A DNA stretch of 64,000 nucleotides from Pseudomonadota bacterium (GTDB lineage Bacteria > Pseudomonadota > Gammaproteobacteria > Xanthomonadales > Xanthomonadaceae): NCBI GenBank assembly GCA_023388715.1, contig JAEWFT010000029.1, positions 1-64,000 on the forward strand. Direction: 5' to 3'. Both the position numbers and the translations under genes were made by a program. The notes beneath the pieces are model-generated. The model searched no databases. It had not been told where the DNA came from and saw nothing but the letters and a program-made list of their open reading frames with translations. Below, piece after piece: positions 1-9,300 of the stretch. The stretch's first letter is position 1; each line of letters opens with the position of its first letter.

Positions 1-1056
1 GCTGGGCGCAGTGCCACGTTCGCCCCCGGCACCGGCGGCGTCGCGGCGGGCGCTCGCCGGGCCGTCGGAACGCGTCGGGATGGCGCGCACCTGCCCGCGC
101 ACGGACGGCATCGGCAATGCGGTCGCGGGACGGCTCGGTGTGGGCACGGCGACACTGCGCTGGAGCGCCTCCGCGCGCACGACCTCGACCGCCTGCTCGC
201 GCACCGCGACTTCGGGCATCCGCAATTCCACGTCGCGCACGGGCCGCGGCGAGACGGCGGCGTCCACGCGCCGCGCCGGCTGCGGGACCACGGCCACCTC
301 CCTCACCACCGGCTGGCGGGTGCGCAACTCGATGTCCTGGGCGGCGAGGTCGGCCGGCCGCGGGGGCGGCACCTGGAAGGCTTCCGGATCCGGCTGCGCG
401 ACCTCGCTCACCTGCAGCGGCTGCGCCGCCGGCATCTGCGCGTCAGGCGCGGGCTCCGGAGGCGCCGCGGTTGCGGCGACCGACGTCGCCGTCTCCGGCG
501 CAGCGGGGGCTGCAGGTTCGGTGCTGCGGGGCGCCTCGCTGGACGCAGGCTGGCGCGTCGCCACAGCGGCCGGGCCTGACTGCGCGCCTTCCGCGGCCAG
601 CGCGCCGCCACCGGGCTCGATGTTGCCGCGGCCGATGAATTCCACCTGCACCGCGCCATCGTCCTCGGGCGCGCGCTGCAACGCGAGCATGCCCAGGTAC
701 ATCAGCCACAGCAGGACGGCCACCAGCACGATGTGCAGGAGGACGTCGATCGCGCCCGCGCCGATCCGCAACGCGCGATCGCCAGGATCATCGGGCTCCG
801 GGCCCTGCCGCAGCAGGCTCAGCAGCGCCGACAGCGGATGCATGTCCTTGCTGCGCGGCGGCGGCTGGCGCAGGGGCCGGGCGGCGAACACGTCCGCCAA
901 CGCACGGGGACGGGCCTGCGCGTCGGCGTCGCTCTTGGGCAGCGCGTCGAACCAGCGCTGCCATCCCGGCGGCAACAGCTCCGGCCCCGCCGCATGCCCG
1001 CTTTTCAGCAGGCGTCGCTGGTTGAGGGCCGCGATGACGTCGTTGGCCGTCGTCAC
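1..1056 (-). CDS. Pro/Ala-rich single-pass membrane protein (xanthomonad 'transmembrane repetitive protein' type), C-terminus beyond the window
   Basis: The reading frame opens at a GTG preceded by GGGA about 8 bases upstream and stays free of stops for 352 codons to the window edge, so the C-terminus is missing. The first ~100 residues are hydrophilic. One hydrophobic segment lies at about residues 103-125 (IDVLLHIVLVAVLLW). After it comes a long Ala/Pro/Val/Arg-rich stretch with loosely repeated VRE/VVR-type units, probably periplasmic. The start is 20 bases after the nfuA stop, so it is probably the second gene of an nfuA operon. Xanthomonads often carry such a 'transmembrane repetitive protein' beside nfuA; its function is unknown. 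The low-complexity part limits certainty about function, but the long open frame, RBS and position support a real gene. Confidence 0.65.
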   Translation of the reverse strand, partial: MTTANDVIAALNQRRLLKSGHAAGPELLPPGWQRWFDALPKSDADAQARPRALADVFAARPLRQPPPRSKDMHPLSALLSLLRQGPEPDDPGDRALRIGAGAIDVLLHIVLVAVLLWLMYLGMLALQRAPEDDGAVQVEFIGRGNIEPGGGALAAEGAQSGPAAVATRQPASSEAPRSTEPAAPAAPETATSVAATAAPPEPAPDAQMPAAQPLQVSEVAQPDPEAFQVPPPRPADLAAQDIELRTRQPVVREVAVVPQPARRVDAAVSPRPVRDVELRMPEVAVREQAVEVVRAEALQRSVAVPTPSRPATALPMPSVRGQVRAIPTRSDGPASARRDAAGAGGERGTAPS

Positions 1057-1075
1057 CGCTCAGGTCCCGCTGCGC

Positions 1076-1669
1076 TCAGGCGCTGCCACGCGGGACGTAA
1101 GGCGCGTCGCCGCTCGCGTGGTCGGTGGCGTCGCGCACCGCGGTCACCCCGGGGACCTTTTCCAGCAGGGTCTTCTCGATGCCCTGCTTGAGGGTGACGT
1201 CGGCCATCCCGCAGCCGTGGCAGCCGCCGCCAAAGCGCAGCACCACCACGCCGTCGGCGGTGATCTCCTCGAGGCTCACGTGGCCGCGATGCTGCGCCAG
1301 CTGCGGGTTGATCTCCTGTTCGATGGTCCAGCGCACGCGCTCGACCAGCGAGGCGGCATCGCCGGGCGCCACGCCCTTGATCCGCGGCGCGCGGATCTGC
1401 AGCTGGCCACCGGTCGCCATCTGCGTGTAGTCGATCTCGGCGCCGTCCAGGAACGGCACGCTGGCGGCATCCAGCCACAGGGTGAAGCCGTCGCAGTCGA
1501 TCGCCCATTCGTCGCCGGCGAGTTCGCTGGTTTCGGCGAACTCCAGGCGCACGTCCGCGCGCGGCGTGCCAGGATGCTGCGCGCCCAGTCGCACGCCCAG
1601 GCCGGGGATGGCCTCGCGCTCGATCAGCTTGCGGAAATGCGCCTGCGCGGCTTCGGAAATCTGGATCAA
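1076..1669 (-). CDS. nfuA: Fe/S biogenesis protein NfuA
   Basis: 197 aa, the usual size. NfuA carries a [4Fe-4S] cluster and hands it to apo-proteins, acting in the cytosol during oxidative stress or iron limitation. The N-terminal ~95 residues form the degenerate A-type (IscA-like) domain that lacks the usual cysteines. The C-terminal NifU-like domain carries the cluster-binding CxxC as FGGGCHGCGMADV, with cysteines 150 and 153. The start is an ATG (MIQISEAAQ...) typical of the family. The next gene downstream on the same strand begins 20 bases after the stop. Confidence 0.96.
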   Translation of the reverse strand: MIQISEAAQAHFRKLIEREAIPGLGVRLGAQHPGTPRADVRLEFAETSELAGDEWAIDCDGFTLWLDAASVPFLDGAEIDYTQMATGGQLQIRAPRIKGVAPGDAASLVERVRWTIEQEINPQLAQHRGHVSLEEITADGVVVLRFGGGCHGCGMADVTLKQGIEKTLLEKVPGVTAVRDATDHASGDAPYVPRGSA

Positions 1670-1845
1670 CGTGCTCGCTCCCGTCGACGCCGACGTTCAA
1701 CGTGGTGGATCCCGCGGCGGCGCAGATGCGGCGCGGCTTCGGAAATCCGGGTCAAGCCGCTATTCTAGCGGCCAGACCGCCACCCGCGTGCCGCTGTCGA
1801 GGACGCCCACACGCGCGGTTCAGCCCTTTTCGCAAGGATCCTGCC

Positions 1846-2184
1846 ATGGCCGACCTCGTACCGCTTGCCCACGCCCGCTGCATCGCCCGGCGCGGCCATG
1901 AGCACCGGCTCACCGAAGCCAGCATCCGCGAGTTCATGGCGCAGGTGCCGGAATGGGCGCTGGTCGAGAACGGCCACGCACTCTCGCGCACGTTCACCTT
2001 CGGTGACTACTACCGCACGATGTCGTTCGTGAACGCGCTGGCGCACATCGCCAACCGCGAGAACCACCACCCCGACCTGTCGGTGCACTACGACCATTGC
2101 GTGGTGCGCTTCTCGACCCACGATGTCGGCGGCCTGTCGGAAAACGATTTCATCTGCGCCGCCAAGGCCGACGCGCTGGCCTGA
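1846..2184 (+). CDS. phhB: Pterin-4a-carbinolamine dehydratase
   Basis: 112 aa. It dehydrates 4a-hydroxytetrahydrobiopterin formed by phenylalanine hydroxylase, so that the pterin cofactor can be recycled. The family signature ENHHPDLSVHYDHCVV holds the active-site His74-His75-Pro76, with a second His at 92 in STHDVGGLSENDF. The ATG at 1846 is chosen over upstream in-frame starts because AAGGA stands 7 bases upstream and the protein then has the family's normal length. It is divergent from nfuA and convergent with rluC, 15 bases away. No phenylalanine hydroxylase gene lies in the window. Confidence 0.95.
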   Translation: MADLVPLAHARCIARRGHEHRLTEASIREFMAQVPEWALVENGHALSRTFTFGDYYRTMSFVNALAHIANRENHHPDLSVHYDHCVVRFSTHDVGGLSENDFICAAKADALA

Positions 2185-2199
2185 CGCCGGCGTTCGCCG

Positions 2200-3189
2200 T
2201 CAGCCCTGCAGCGCGTCGAGCACCGCCACCAGGTCCGGTGCCAGCGGCGCATTGAGCAGGTACGGCGCCTTGCCGCCGTCCAGCGCGAACTCCAGGGTCG
2301 CGGCATGCAGGAACAGGCGCTTGAGCCCCACGCTGTCGCGCAGGCGCTTGTTGGCGGCCGGATCGCCGTACTTGTCATCGCCGGCCACCGGGTGGCCGAG
2401 GTGCCGGGCGTGCACGCGGATCTGGTGGGTGCGCCCGGTCTCGATCCGCACCTCGCAGTAGCTTTGCCCGCCACAGCGCTCCAGCAGGCGGAAGTGGCTG
2501 GTGGACGGCTTGCCGGCGTCGCTGACCTGCACGTGGCGCTCGCCGCCCTGGCGCAACCCGACCAGCAGCGGCGCCTCCACCGTCATCGTGCCGCTGGGCA
2601 TGCGCCCGGTCAGCAGCGCGAGATAACGCTTGGCGATGCCGGCGCCGTGATCCTCCCGCAGCAGCGCCTGCAGCTCGACCAGCGCCGAGCGCTTCTTGGC
2701 GAACACCAGCAGGCCCGACGTGTCGCGGTCCAGCCGGTGCACCAGTTCCAGGTTGCCGTGCGGCCGCAGCACTCGCATCGCCTCGATCGCGCCAAAGGAA
2801 ATCCCGCTGCCGCCGTGGCTGGCGATGCCGCTGGGCTTGTTGATCGCCAGCAGCCGCGCGTCCTCGAACACGATCGCCGCCTCCAGCGCCGCCAGCATGG
2901 ACTTGGGTGGCAACTTGCCGACATCGTCGCCGATCTGGAGGCGAACCGGCGGGATCCGCACCTCATCGCCCTCCTCCAGCCGGCGCTCGGCCTTGCAGCG
3001 TCCGCCATTCACCCGCACCTGCCCGCTGCGCACCAGCTTGTAGACCAGGGAACGCGGCGCGCCCTTCAGCAGGCCCAGCAGGAAGTTGTCCAGCCGCTGC
3101 CCTTCGCGGTCCTCGTTGATGCGCACGGTGCGGGCAGGCGTGGACGGGGGCGGCGCATCTTCGGGTGGGGCGTCTGGCGGCTGTCTCAT
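2200..3189 (-). CDS. rluC: Ribosomal large subunit pseudouridine synthase (RluC type)
   Basis: 329 aa with the ATG at 3189 (MRQPPDAPPED...). The frame is open further upstream but only as GC-rich extension without family similarity. An S4 RNA-binding domain covers about residues 28-85 (REGQRLDNFLLGLLKGAPRS). The RluA-family catalytic motif HRLDRDTSGLLVF contains the catalytic Asp154. The enzyme converts specific 23S rRNA uridines to pseudouridine. It is divergent from rne, an arrangement common in gammaproteobacteria. The short proline-rich N-terminal leader is typical of xanthomonad versions. RluC rather than RluD is chosen from the rne neighbourhood. Confidence 0.93.
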   Translation of the reverse strand: MRQPPDAPPEDAPPPSTPARTVRINEDREGQRLDNFLLGLLKGAPRSLVYKLVRSGQVRVNGGRCKAERRLEEGDEVRIPPVRLQIGDDVGKLPPKSMLAALEAAIVFEDARLLAINKPSGIASHGGSGISFGAIEAMRVLRPHGNLELVHRLDRDTSGLLVFAKKRSALVELQALLREDHGAGIAKRYLALLTGRMPSGTMTVEAPLLVGLRQGGERHVQVSDAGKPSTSHFRLLERCGGQSYCEVRIETGRTHQIRVHARHLGHPVAGDDKYGDPAANKRLRDSVGLKRLFLHAATLEFALDGGKAPYLLNAPLAPDLVAVLDALQG

Positions 3190-3653
3190 GGGCGCGTGAT
3201 CTGCTACACTCGGCGGGCGATGTAAGAGTTTGATTTCACTGGAAAGAACCCCGGCCGAAAGCCGGCCTTTCCCGCGATCCCGCCGCAGTGTCGTGACCAC
3301 CGCCCCCGGGGCGGACATGTTACCGGCTGCGCGGCAAGCCCGCCCTTCGCCGGCCCCTTGGGGTCGTGACGCCGCCTGCTGAACAATGTCCCGCGCGACG
3401 CCTGCGCCCGCCTCCTGGGTTGGCGCGGCAGTCGCCGGCCCTGCAACACACATGCAATAGCGCTCCCGCGGCCCGCCGTGGTGTTGAAGCGCTGGAACAC
3501 TTGAAGCGACGCGGCGCCCTGGTGCAGCCGCGGCGCTGGCGGTATCCAGAGGCGAAACGCCCCGGCGTTCCGTGCATCGCCCGCACGCGCGAGCCGTCGT
3601 CCAGCGAGGACGCGGCATCGCCCGGCAGGCAGGAGCGCGCGAGGAACGCACAC
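3190..3653. promoter_or_regulatory. rluC-rne divergent intergenic region with a potentially long rne leader
   Basis: 464 bp between two divergent genes, so it must hold both promoters. A TACACT hexamer at 3205-3210 is a possible plus-strand -10 element but has a poor -35. If used, it would give an rne leader of about 440 nt. The part nearest rne is rich in short GC inverted repeats, for example GGCCCC-tt-GGGGTC near 3354-3367. E. coli rne is known to be autoregulated through a structured 361-nt leader. That this leader has the same role is inference. Confidence 0.45.
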
Positions 3654-6600
3654 ATGAAGCGGATGCTCATCAACGCCACGCAGGCGGAAGAACTGCGCGT
3701 GGCGATCGTGGACGGCCAGAACCTGTACGACATCGACATCGAACAGCCGTCCCAGGACAACAAGAAGTCGAACGTCTACAAGGGCCGCATCACCCGGCTG
3801 GAACCCTCGCTGGAAGCGGCGTTCGTCGAATACGGCGCCGAACGCCACGGCTTCCTGCCGCTCAAGGAAATCTCCCGCGACTACTTCGCCGCCGGCGTCG
3901 ACCCGAACAAGGCGACGATGAAGGAACTCCTGCGCGAAGGCCAGGAAGTGGTCGTGCAGGTGGACAAGGAGGAGCGCGGCAACAAGGGCGCGGCCCTCAC
4001 CACGTTCATCTCGCTGGCCGGCCGCTACATGGTGCTGATGCCGAACTCGCCGACCGCGGGTGGCGTGTCGCGCCGGATCGAGGGCGAGGACCGCGCCGAG
4101 CTCAAGCGGGCGATGGACGCGCTGAAGATCCCGGACGAGATGGGCGTGATCATCCGCACCGCGGGCGTGGGCCGCGACGCCGAGGAACTGCAATGGGACC
4201 TCGACTACCTGCTCAGCATCTGGCGCGCGATCGCCGAGGCCGCGCTGAGCAAGCCGGCGCCGTTCCTGATCTACCAGGAGTCGCGCCTGATCGTGCGCGC
4301 GCTGCGCGACTACATGCGCAGCGACATCGGCGAGATCCTGGTCGACACCCCGGAGATGTATGCCGAGGCGCTGGAGTTCGTCGAGCAGGTGATGCCGCAC
4401 AACAAGCGCAAGCTCAAGCACTACACCGACGACGTGCCGCTGTTCAACCGCTTCCAGATCGAGTCGCAGATCGAGAACGCGTACGAGCGCACCATCCGCC
4501 TGCCCTCCGGCGGCGCGCTGGTGATCGACCAGACCGAGGCGCTGACCGCGATCGACGTCAACTCGGCGCGCGCGACCAAGGGCGGCGACATCGAGGAAAC
4601 CGCGTTCAACACCAACCTCGAGGCGGCCGACGAAGTGGCCCGCCAGCTGCGCCTGCGCGACCTCGGCGGGCTGGTGGTGATCGACTTCATCGACATGTCG
4701 TCGAACAAGCACCAGCGCGAAGTCGAGAACCGCCTGCAGAACGCGCTCAAGTACGACCGCGCGCGCGTGCAGATCGGCCGCATCTCGCGCTTCGGCCTGC
4801 TGGAGATGAGCCGCCAGCGCCTGCGCAACAGCCTCGGCGAATCCAGCCAGATCGTGTGCCCGCGTTGCGAAGGCCACGGCCGCATGCGCAGCATCGAGTC
4901 GCTGGCGCTGTCGATCATCCGCGTCGCCGAGGAGCACGCGATGAAGGACAACACCGGCCAGGTGCTGGTGCAGGCGCCGGTGGAGATCGCCAACTTCCTG
5001 CTCAACGAAAAGCGCCGCGCGCTGGCCGAAATCGAGAAGCGCCACGACGCGCCGATCGTGATCGTCGCCGACGAGCAGCTGCACACCCCGCATTACGAAG
5101 TCACCCGCATCCGCGAGAACGAGCTTGGCGAGGAGACCAGCCGCCCGAGCTACCAGCGCGGCACCCCGCGCAAGCTGGCGACCGTGGCGCTGACCAAGGC
5201 CCAGCTCAACATCCCGCCGGCGCCGGTGGTGACCAAGGTCAAGCCCGCCCAGCCCGCGCCGCTGCGCGAGCCGAAGCCGGAACCACAGCCGCAGGCGCAG
5301 CCCGTGCCGGTCGCGCAGGTCGCCGCGCCGCAGCCGGTGGCCACTAGCGGCGGCGTGATCGGCTGGCTGCGCGGCCTGTTCGCACCGGTTGCCGAGCCCG
5401 CCCCGGCAGCTCCCGCTCCCGCCCCGCGCGGAAGCGAGGGCGGCGCGCGCCGCGAGGACCGCGGCAACCGCCGCAACGAGCGCGACGGCCGTGGCCGCAA
5501 CAAGCGCGACGAAGGCCGCCGTGACGACGGCAAGCGCGATGACAAGCGCGACGATCGCCAGCGCGACGGGCGCAACAAGCCGCAGGCCGACGTTCAGGCC
5601 CAGCAGCCGAAGCAGAAGCAGCCGCGCGCCGACAAGCCGCAGAAGCCTGCGCAAGACACCGCCACCGACGCCGCCTCCACGCAGCAGCGCCAGAAGCCGC
5701 CCAAGGGCGAGCGCCAGGACAAGCCGCGCCAGGAGCGGCAGGCCCAGCCCGCGCCCGCGAAGGACACGCCGCAGCAGGACGCTGCGGGCGTCGAGCGCGA
5801 GCCGGTCGCGGCGGTCGCGGCAACCGGCGCGGCCGCAGTCGCGGCGACCACCGTTGCCGATCCCGCGCTCGAAGCAACGCGCAACATCGCTGCCGCCGTC
5901 GAGGCAGGCGGCGATGCGGGTGAGGGTATTGACGCGGGCGACGACAGCGGTGGCGAAGGCGGTAGCAAGCGCCGTCGCGGCCGTCGCGGCGGTCGCCGTC
6001 GCCGGCGCGGGAATGGCGCCGAAGGCGCCGCCATCGAGGGTACCGAGGACCACGACGATGGCATGGATGCCGTGCTGAGCGCCGGCGGCGCGCAGCCGGA
6101 GTTCGACTTTGATGACATCGAAGCGCCGAAGGCCGCGCCTGCGACCGTGGCAGCTGCCAGCGAGGCGGAAGCGCCCGCCCCGGAGGCCGCTGCAACCGAA
6201 GCGCCCGCCTTCGCCGAGCCGGCCGTGCAGCCAGTCCCGGAGCCGGTTGCCGAAGCCAGCGGCACCACCGCGGTGGGTTTCGCGGCTGAGGCGACCGAGC
6301 CGGTCGCTCAGGCGCCGGGCGCGATGAGCGCGGGCTCAACCGCGGAGGAGGTGCCGGTGGACGCGGACGTTGCGGCGACGTTGGAACCCACCTCCGCGGC
6401 GGACGTGCCCTCGCTGGACGTCATCCCCGCGGAAACGTCTGTAGCCGACAGCCTGCCGGCGACACCCGAGCCGGCGGAAGTCGCCGCCTCGCCGGCCGAG
6501 GCGGCCGCCGCACAGGCTGCCATCGCATCGCTGCCGGAACCGGCGGATGAGGCCATCGCCGAGGCCGCGCCTGACGAGCAGGCGAGCCAGCGCGCGGAGC

Positions 6601-6674
6601 AGCTGCGTGGCCTGTTCGATGCCGCCCGCGATAGCGGCAGCACGGGCCAGGACGAGGCCAACCGCGGGGCCTGA
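3654..6674 (+). CDS. rne: Ribonuclease E
   Basis: 1006 aa. Essential endoribonuclease for mRNA decay and rRNA/tRNA processing, and scaffold of the degradosome. The start ATG at 3654 (MKRMLINATQAEELRV) is preceded by GAGGAA. An S1 domain lies at about residues 35-120. The two metal-binding aspartates are in TAIDVNSARATKGG (Asp301) and VVIDFIDMSS (Asp344). The Zn-link CPRCEGHG supplies Cys402 and Cys405. All four sit two residues before their E. coli counterparts (303, 346, 404, 407). From about residue 510 the protein becomes disordered: Pro/Ala-rich, then an Arg/Asp/Lys-rich RNA-binding stretch, an SKRRRGRRGGRRRRR basic patch, and an acidic Ala/Glu/Pro tail. This C-terminal half is the expected degradosome scaffold and is poorly conserved. 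Confidence 0.98.
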   Translation: MKRMLINATQAEELRVAIVDGQNLYDIDIEQPSQDNKKSNVYKGRITRLEPSLEAAFVEYGAERHGFLPLKEISRDYFAAGVDPNKATMKELLREGQEVVVQVDKEERGNKGAALTTFISLAGRYMVLMPNSPTAGGVSRRIEGEDRAELKRAMDALKIPDEMGVIIRTAGVGRDAEELQWDLDYLLSIWRAIAEAALSKPAPFLIYQESRLIVRALRDYMRSDIGEILVDTPEMYAEALEFVEQVMPHNKRKLKHYTDDVPLFNRFQIESQIENAYERTIRLPSGGALVIDQTEALTAIDVNSARATKGGDIEETAFNTNLEAADEVARQLRLRDLGGLVVIDFIDMSSNKHQREVENRLQNALKYDRARVQIGRISRFGLLEMSRQRLRNSLGESSQIVCPRCEGHGRMRSIESLALSIIRVAEEHAMKDNTGQVLVQAPVEIANFLLNEKRRALAEIEKRHDAPIVIVADEQLHTPHYEVTRIRENELGEETSRPSYQRGTPRKLATVALTKAQLNIPPAPVVTKVKPAQPAPLREPKPEPQPQAQPVPVAQVAAPQPVATSGGVIGWLRGLFAPVAEPAPAAPAPAPRGSEGGARREDRGNRRNERDGRGRNKRDEGRRDDGKRDDKRDDRQRDGRNKPQADVQAQQPKQKQPRADKPQKPAQDTATDAASTQQRQKPPKGERQDKPRQERQAQPAPAKDTPQQDAAGVEREPVAAVAATGAAAVAATTVADPALEATRNIAAAVEAGGDAGEGIDAGDDSGGEGGSKRRRGRRGGRRRRRGNGAEGAAIEGTEDHDDGMDAVLSAGGAQPEFDFDDIEAPKAAPATVAAASEAEAPAPEAAATEAPAFAEPAVQPVPEPVAEASGTTAVGFAAEATEPVAQAPGAMSAGSTAEEVPVDADVAATLEPTSAADVPSLDVIPAETSVADSLPATPEPAEVAASPAEAAAAQAAIASLPEPADEAIAEAAPDEQASQRAEQLRGLFDAARDSGSTGQDEANRGA

Positions 6675-6698
6675 GCCCCGCGTCGCCCGCGCACGCCG

Positions 6699-7352
6699 TC
6701 ACTGCACGGTGTGCGCGGGATCCCCGAGGCCGTACTGGCTGACCAGCCGCGCCAGCGCGATGTTGTCGTGGATGCCGAGCTTCTCGAACAGCCGCGACTT
6801 GTGGGTATTGACGGTCTTGGCGCTCAGGCTGAGGCGGCGGGCAATCGCTTCCTGCCGCAACCCCTGGTTGAGCAGCAGCGCGACTTCCAGCTCGCGCTGG
6901 GTCAGTGCGTCGAAGGGGGATTCGGTGGTTCCGCCAATCCCCGCCAGCGCCATCCCGCGCGCGATCGCGTGGGCCAGGTAGCGCTTGCCGCGGGCGACAT
7001 CGCGCACCGCGCACAGCAGTTCGGCGGCATCGCAGGCCTTGCCGACGTATCCGGATGCGCCGGCCTCCAGCAGGCGGCGCGGCATCGGCCCATCCTCCAG
7101 CACCGACACCACGATGACCCGGGTGCCGAAGTCGCTGCGCACCACCCGCTCGGTCAGGTCAAGGCCGCTCAGCCCGGGCAGGTGCAGGTCGCACAAGACC
7201 ACGTCGGGCTTGAGCTGGCGGATCTGCGGCAGCGCCTCTTCCGCGCTTTCCGCTTCCCCCACGACCTCGATGTCCACTTCCTTGCCCAGAATCATCCGAA
7301 AACCGGTGCGCACCAGCGCGTGGTCATCGACGATGTAGACCTTGATCGACAT
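6699..7352 (-). CDS. gacA: GacA/UvrY-family response regulator
   Basis: 217 aa. An N-terminal receiver domain has the acidic pair in YIVDDH and phospho-acceptor Asp55 in VLCDLHLPG. The C-terminal LuxR-type HTH begins about residue 150 (LTQRELEVALLLNQG...LSLSAKTVNTHKSRLFEKLGI). The linker YLAHAIARGMAL and ESPFDALTQREL closely resemble UvrY (YIASDIAQQMAL, ESPFASLSEREL), the basis for the GacA/UvrY call. In related bacteria this regulator answers to a GacS/BarA kinase and activates small RNAs that titrate RsmA/CsrA. No kinase or sRNA gene lies beside it. The ATG at 7352 has GGGGAG and AGGG upstream; longer N-terminal extensions have no domain support. Confidence 0.85.
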   Translation of the reverse strand: MSIKVYIVDDHALVRTGFRMILGKEVDIEVVGEAESAEEALPQIRQLKPDVVLCDLHLPGLSGLDLTERVVRSDFGTRVIVVSVLEDGPMPRRLLEAGASGYVGKACDAAELLCAVRDVARGKRYLAHAIARGMALAGIGGTTESPFDALTQRELEVALLLNQGLRQEAIARRLSLSAKTVNTHKSRLFEKLGIHDNIALARLVSQYGLGDPAHTVQ

Positions 7353-7526
7353 GGCTGCCCTGCTCCCCGTTGGATGCCACCACGCTACGGCGACATGCAC
7401 GCCTGTCCCAGCAGGCGCCGCCGCATTGTCTGATAGGAAAAATCCTACATCGGACTGCAGGGAGACGGTAAGCGACAGAACTGGCGGACGATGTGTCGAA
7501 CTCACCCATGCGACAATTCCGGCCCC

Positions 7527-7616
7527 GGGAAGATGGCCGAGTGGTTTAAGGCAGCGGTCTTGAAAACCGCCGTGACAGCGATGTCACCGTGGGTTCGAAT
7601 CCCACTCTTCCCGCCA
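7527..7616 (+). tRNA. tRNA-Ser (anticodon TGA)
   Basis: 90 nt including an encoded CCA. The acceptor stem GGGAAGA (7527-7533) pairs perfectly with TCTTCCC (7606-7612), followed by discriminator G and CCA. The anticodon loop CTTGAAA gives anticodon TGA. The long variable arm GTGACAGCGATGTCAC marks a class II tRNA, and GTGGGTTCGAATCCCAC is the T arm. serS lies 1.7 kb away, which may be coincidence. Confidence 0.98.
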
Positions 7617-7627
7617 TCTTGCTCGCC

Positions 7628-8557
7628 TCAGCCCGCTTCCGCGGGTTCCAGCCTGGCCGCTTCCAGCAGCGGCGGCAGGCGTTCGGCCAGGTAGTCGATG
7701 AAGACCCGCACTGCGGGCAACATGCCACGGCGGGAGGCGAATACCGCATGCGCGATGCCCTGCGGCAGCCGCCACTCGGGCAGCACCAGCTCCAGCTCGC
7801 CCGCGCGTACCGCGTGGGCGCACAGGGTCTCCGGCAGCAGGGTGATGCCGACGCCCTGCCGGGCCAGCGCCATCAGCATCGGGAAGTCGAAACCGGCCAC
7901 CCGCGGCTTCAGCTCGATGCGGCGGGTCTCGCCATCGTGCTCGAGGTCCCAGCGCTGGCGCGCATCGTCCTCGATCATGCTGAGGGTGACGTGGCCGGCG
8001 AGGTCCTCCGGCACCTGCGGGCGCCCCGCGCGGCGCAGGTAGCCTGGGCTCGCCACCAGCCGCTCCTGGATGCGCCCGAAACTGCGCATCACCAGGCTGC
8101 CATCGTCATCGAGCTTGTTGCGCACGCGGATCGCAAGATCAAAGCCCTCGTTGATCAGGTCCACGCGGCGATTGCTGACGTGCAGCTGCACCCGCACGTC
8201 GGGATAGCGGGCCAGGAAGTCCGGCAGCAGGGCCGCCATCTCCTGCTGGGCCAGGCTGACCGGGATGCTCACGCGAACCACGCCGCGCGGCTCCGCGCTG
8301 AGGCGATCCACCACCTCGCGCGCGGCCTGCGCTTCCATCAGCATCGACTGCGCGTGGCGGTAGACGCTGTTGCCGACGTCGGTGACCGCGAAGCGCCGGG
8401 TGGAACGCTGCAGCAGGCGCACGCCCAGCTCGGTCTCCAGCGCACTGATGCGGCGGCTCAGGCGCGACTTGGGAATACCCAAGGCCCGCTCGGTCGCGGC
8501 GAAACCACCGTGTTCCACCACGGCGGCGAAGTAATAGAGATCGTTGAGGTCCTGCAT
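7628..8557 (-). CDS. LysR-family transcriptional regulator (probable regulator of azoR)
   Basis: 309 aa. The N-terminal winged HTH (DLYYFAAVVEHGGFAATERA...SRLSRRISALETELGVRLL) is followed by a periplasmic-binding-protein-like effector domain from about residue 90. The start at 8557 (MQDLNDLYYF) is preferred over 8566 and 8584 because GGGA stands about 9 bases upstream and LysR proteins usually begin within a few residues of the first helix. It is divergent from the azoreductase gene, with 119 bp between them, the classic arrangement of a LysR regulator controlling its neighbour. The inducer is unknown; quinones or electrophiles are likely from related systems. Confidence 0.9.
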   Translation of the reverse strand: MQDLNDLYYFAAVVEHGGFAATERALGIPKSRLSRRISALETELGVRLLQRSTRRFAVTDVGNSVYRHAQSMLMEAQAAREVVDRLSAEPRGVVRVSIPVSLAQQEMAALLPDFLARYPDVRVQLHVSNRRVDLINEGFDLAIRVRNKLDDDGSLVMRSFGRIQERLVASPGYLRRAGRPQVPEDLAGHVTLSMIEDDARQRWDLEHDGETRRIELKPRVAGFDFPMLMALARQGVGITLLPETLCAHAVRAGELELVLPEWRLPQGIAHAVFASRRGMLPAVRVFIDYLAERLPPLLEAARLEPAEAG

Positions 8558-8676
8558 CCGGATCATCCCGCTCGTGGAACGCATCGTGGCATTTGACTAC
8601 GTTTATCCCACGGATGCAACGCCGTAGAGTTCGCTCCAACGCGGCCATTGCCGCCCTTCCCTACGGACCCCATCCC

Positions 8677-9261
8677 ATGAAGCTGCTGCACCTGGATTCA
8701 AGCATCCTCGCCGACAACTCCGCCAGCCGCGTGCTCTCCGCCGCGATCGTCGCGCGCTGGCAGCGCGAGGTGCCCGCGATAGAGGTGACCCACCGCGACC
8801 TGGCCGGCGCGCACGCCCTGCCCCACCTGACCGGCGCCAGCCTGGCCGGCACCGACGCGATCGAGGCCGCCCGCGCGCAGCGTGCGCTGGAGGACTTCCT
8901 GGCCGCGGACGTGGTGGTGGTCGGGGTGCCGATGTACAACTTCGGTATCCCCAGCCAGCTCAAGGCCTGGATCGACCGCATCGCGGTCGCGGGCAAGACC
9001 TTTCGCTACACCGACACCGGCCCGGTCGGGCTGGGGGGCGGCAGGACCGTGATCGTGGCCGGCGCCTATGGCGGGCTGTACCCGGTGGACCAGGGCCAGA
9101 ACTTCATCGAACCCTACCTGCGCCACGTGTTCGGCTTCCTCGGCATCGAGGACATCCGCTTCGTCACCGCCGAAGGGCTGGCCATCTCGCCGGAGCAGCG
9201 CAGCCAGGCACTGGCCAGCGCCCAAGCCAGGATCGACGAGGTGCCGGCGCTGGCCGCCTGA
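8677..9261 (+). CDS. azoR: FMN-dependent NADH-azoreductase / quinone reductase
   Basis: 194 aa flavodoxin-fold protein. The N-terminus MKLLHLDSSILADNSASR is the FMN-phosphate loop. VGVPMYNFGIPSQLKAWIDR is the family hallmark around the isoalloxazine, and GGGRTVIVAGAYGG the dimer-side loop. It catalyses two-electron reduction of quinones and azo compounds with NADH, protecting against thiol stress. The ATG at 8677 gives the normal length; upstream in-frame codons are non-conserved. Divergent from the LysR regulator. Confidence 0.93.
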   Translation: MKLLHLDSSILADNSASRVLSAAIVARWQREVPAIEVTHRDLAGAHALPHLTGASLAGTDAIEAARAQRALEDFLAADVVVVGVPMYNFGIPSQLKAWIDRIAVAGKTFRYTDTGPVGLGGGRTVIVAGAYGGLYPVDQGQNFIEPYLRHVFGFLGIEDIRFVTAEGLAISPEQRSQALASAQARIDEVPALAA

Positions 9262-9300
9262 CCCGCCAGCCGCGGGCGGCGGTCGCGCCGCCCGCCGCGC

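Noticed and set aside
11..1768. A long plus-strand open frame at the left edge
   Set aside because: Ser/Arg/Ala-rich without any domain, antisense to nfuA and to the better-supported Pro/Ala-rich membrane protein.
3204..6053. A 949-codon open frame antisense to rne
   Set aside because: It mirrors a GC-rich, codon-biased gene, has low-complexity Leu/Arg/Val composition and no domain. rne is certain here.
7527..7616. Attachment site or integrated element at tRNA-Ser
   Set aside because: No integrase gene and no repeated tRNA 3' end seen near it.
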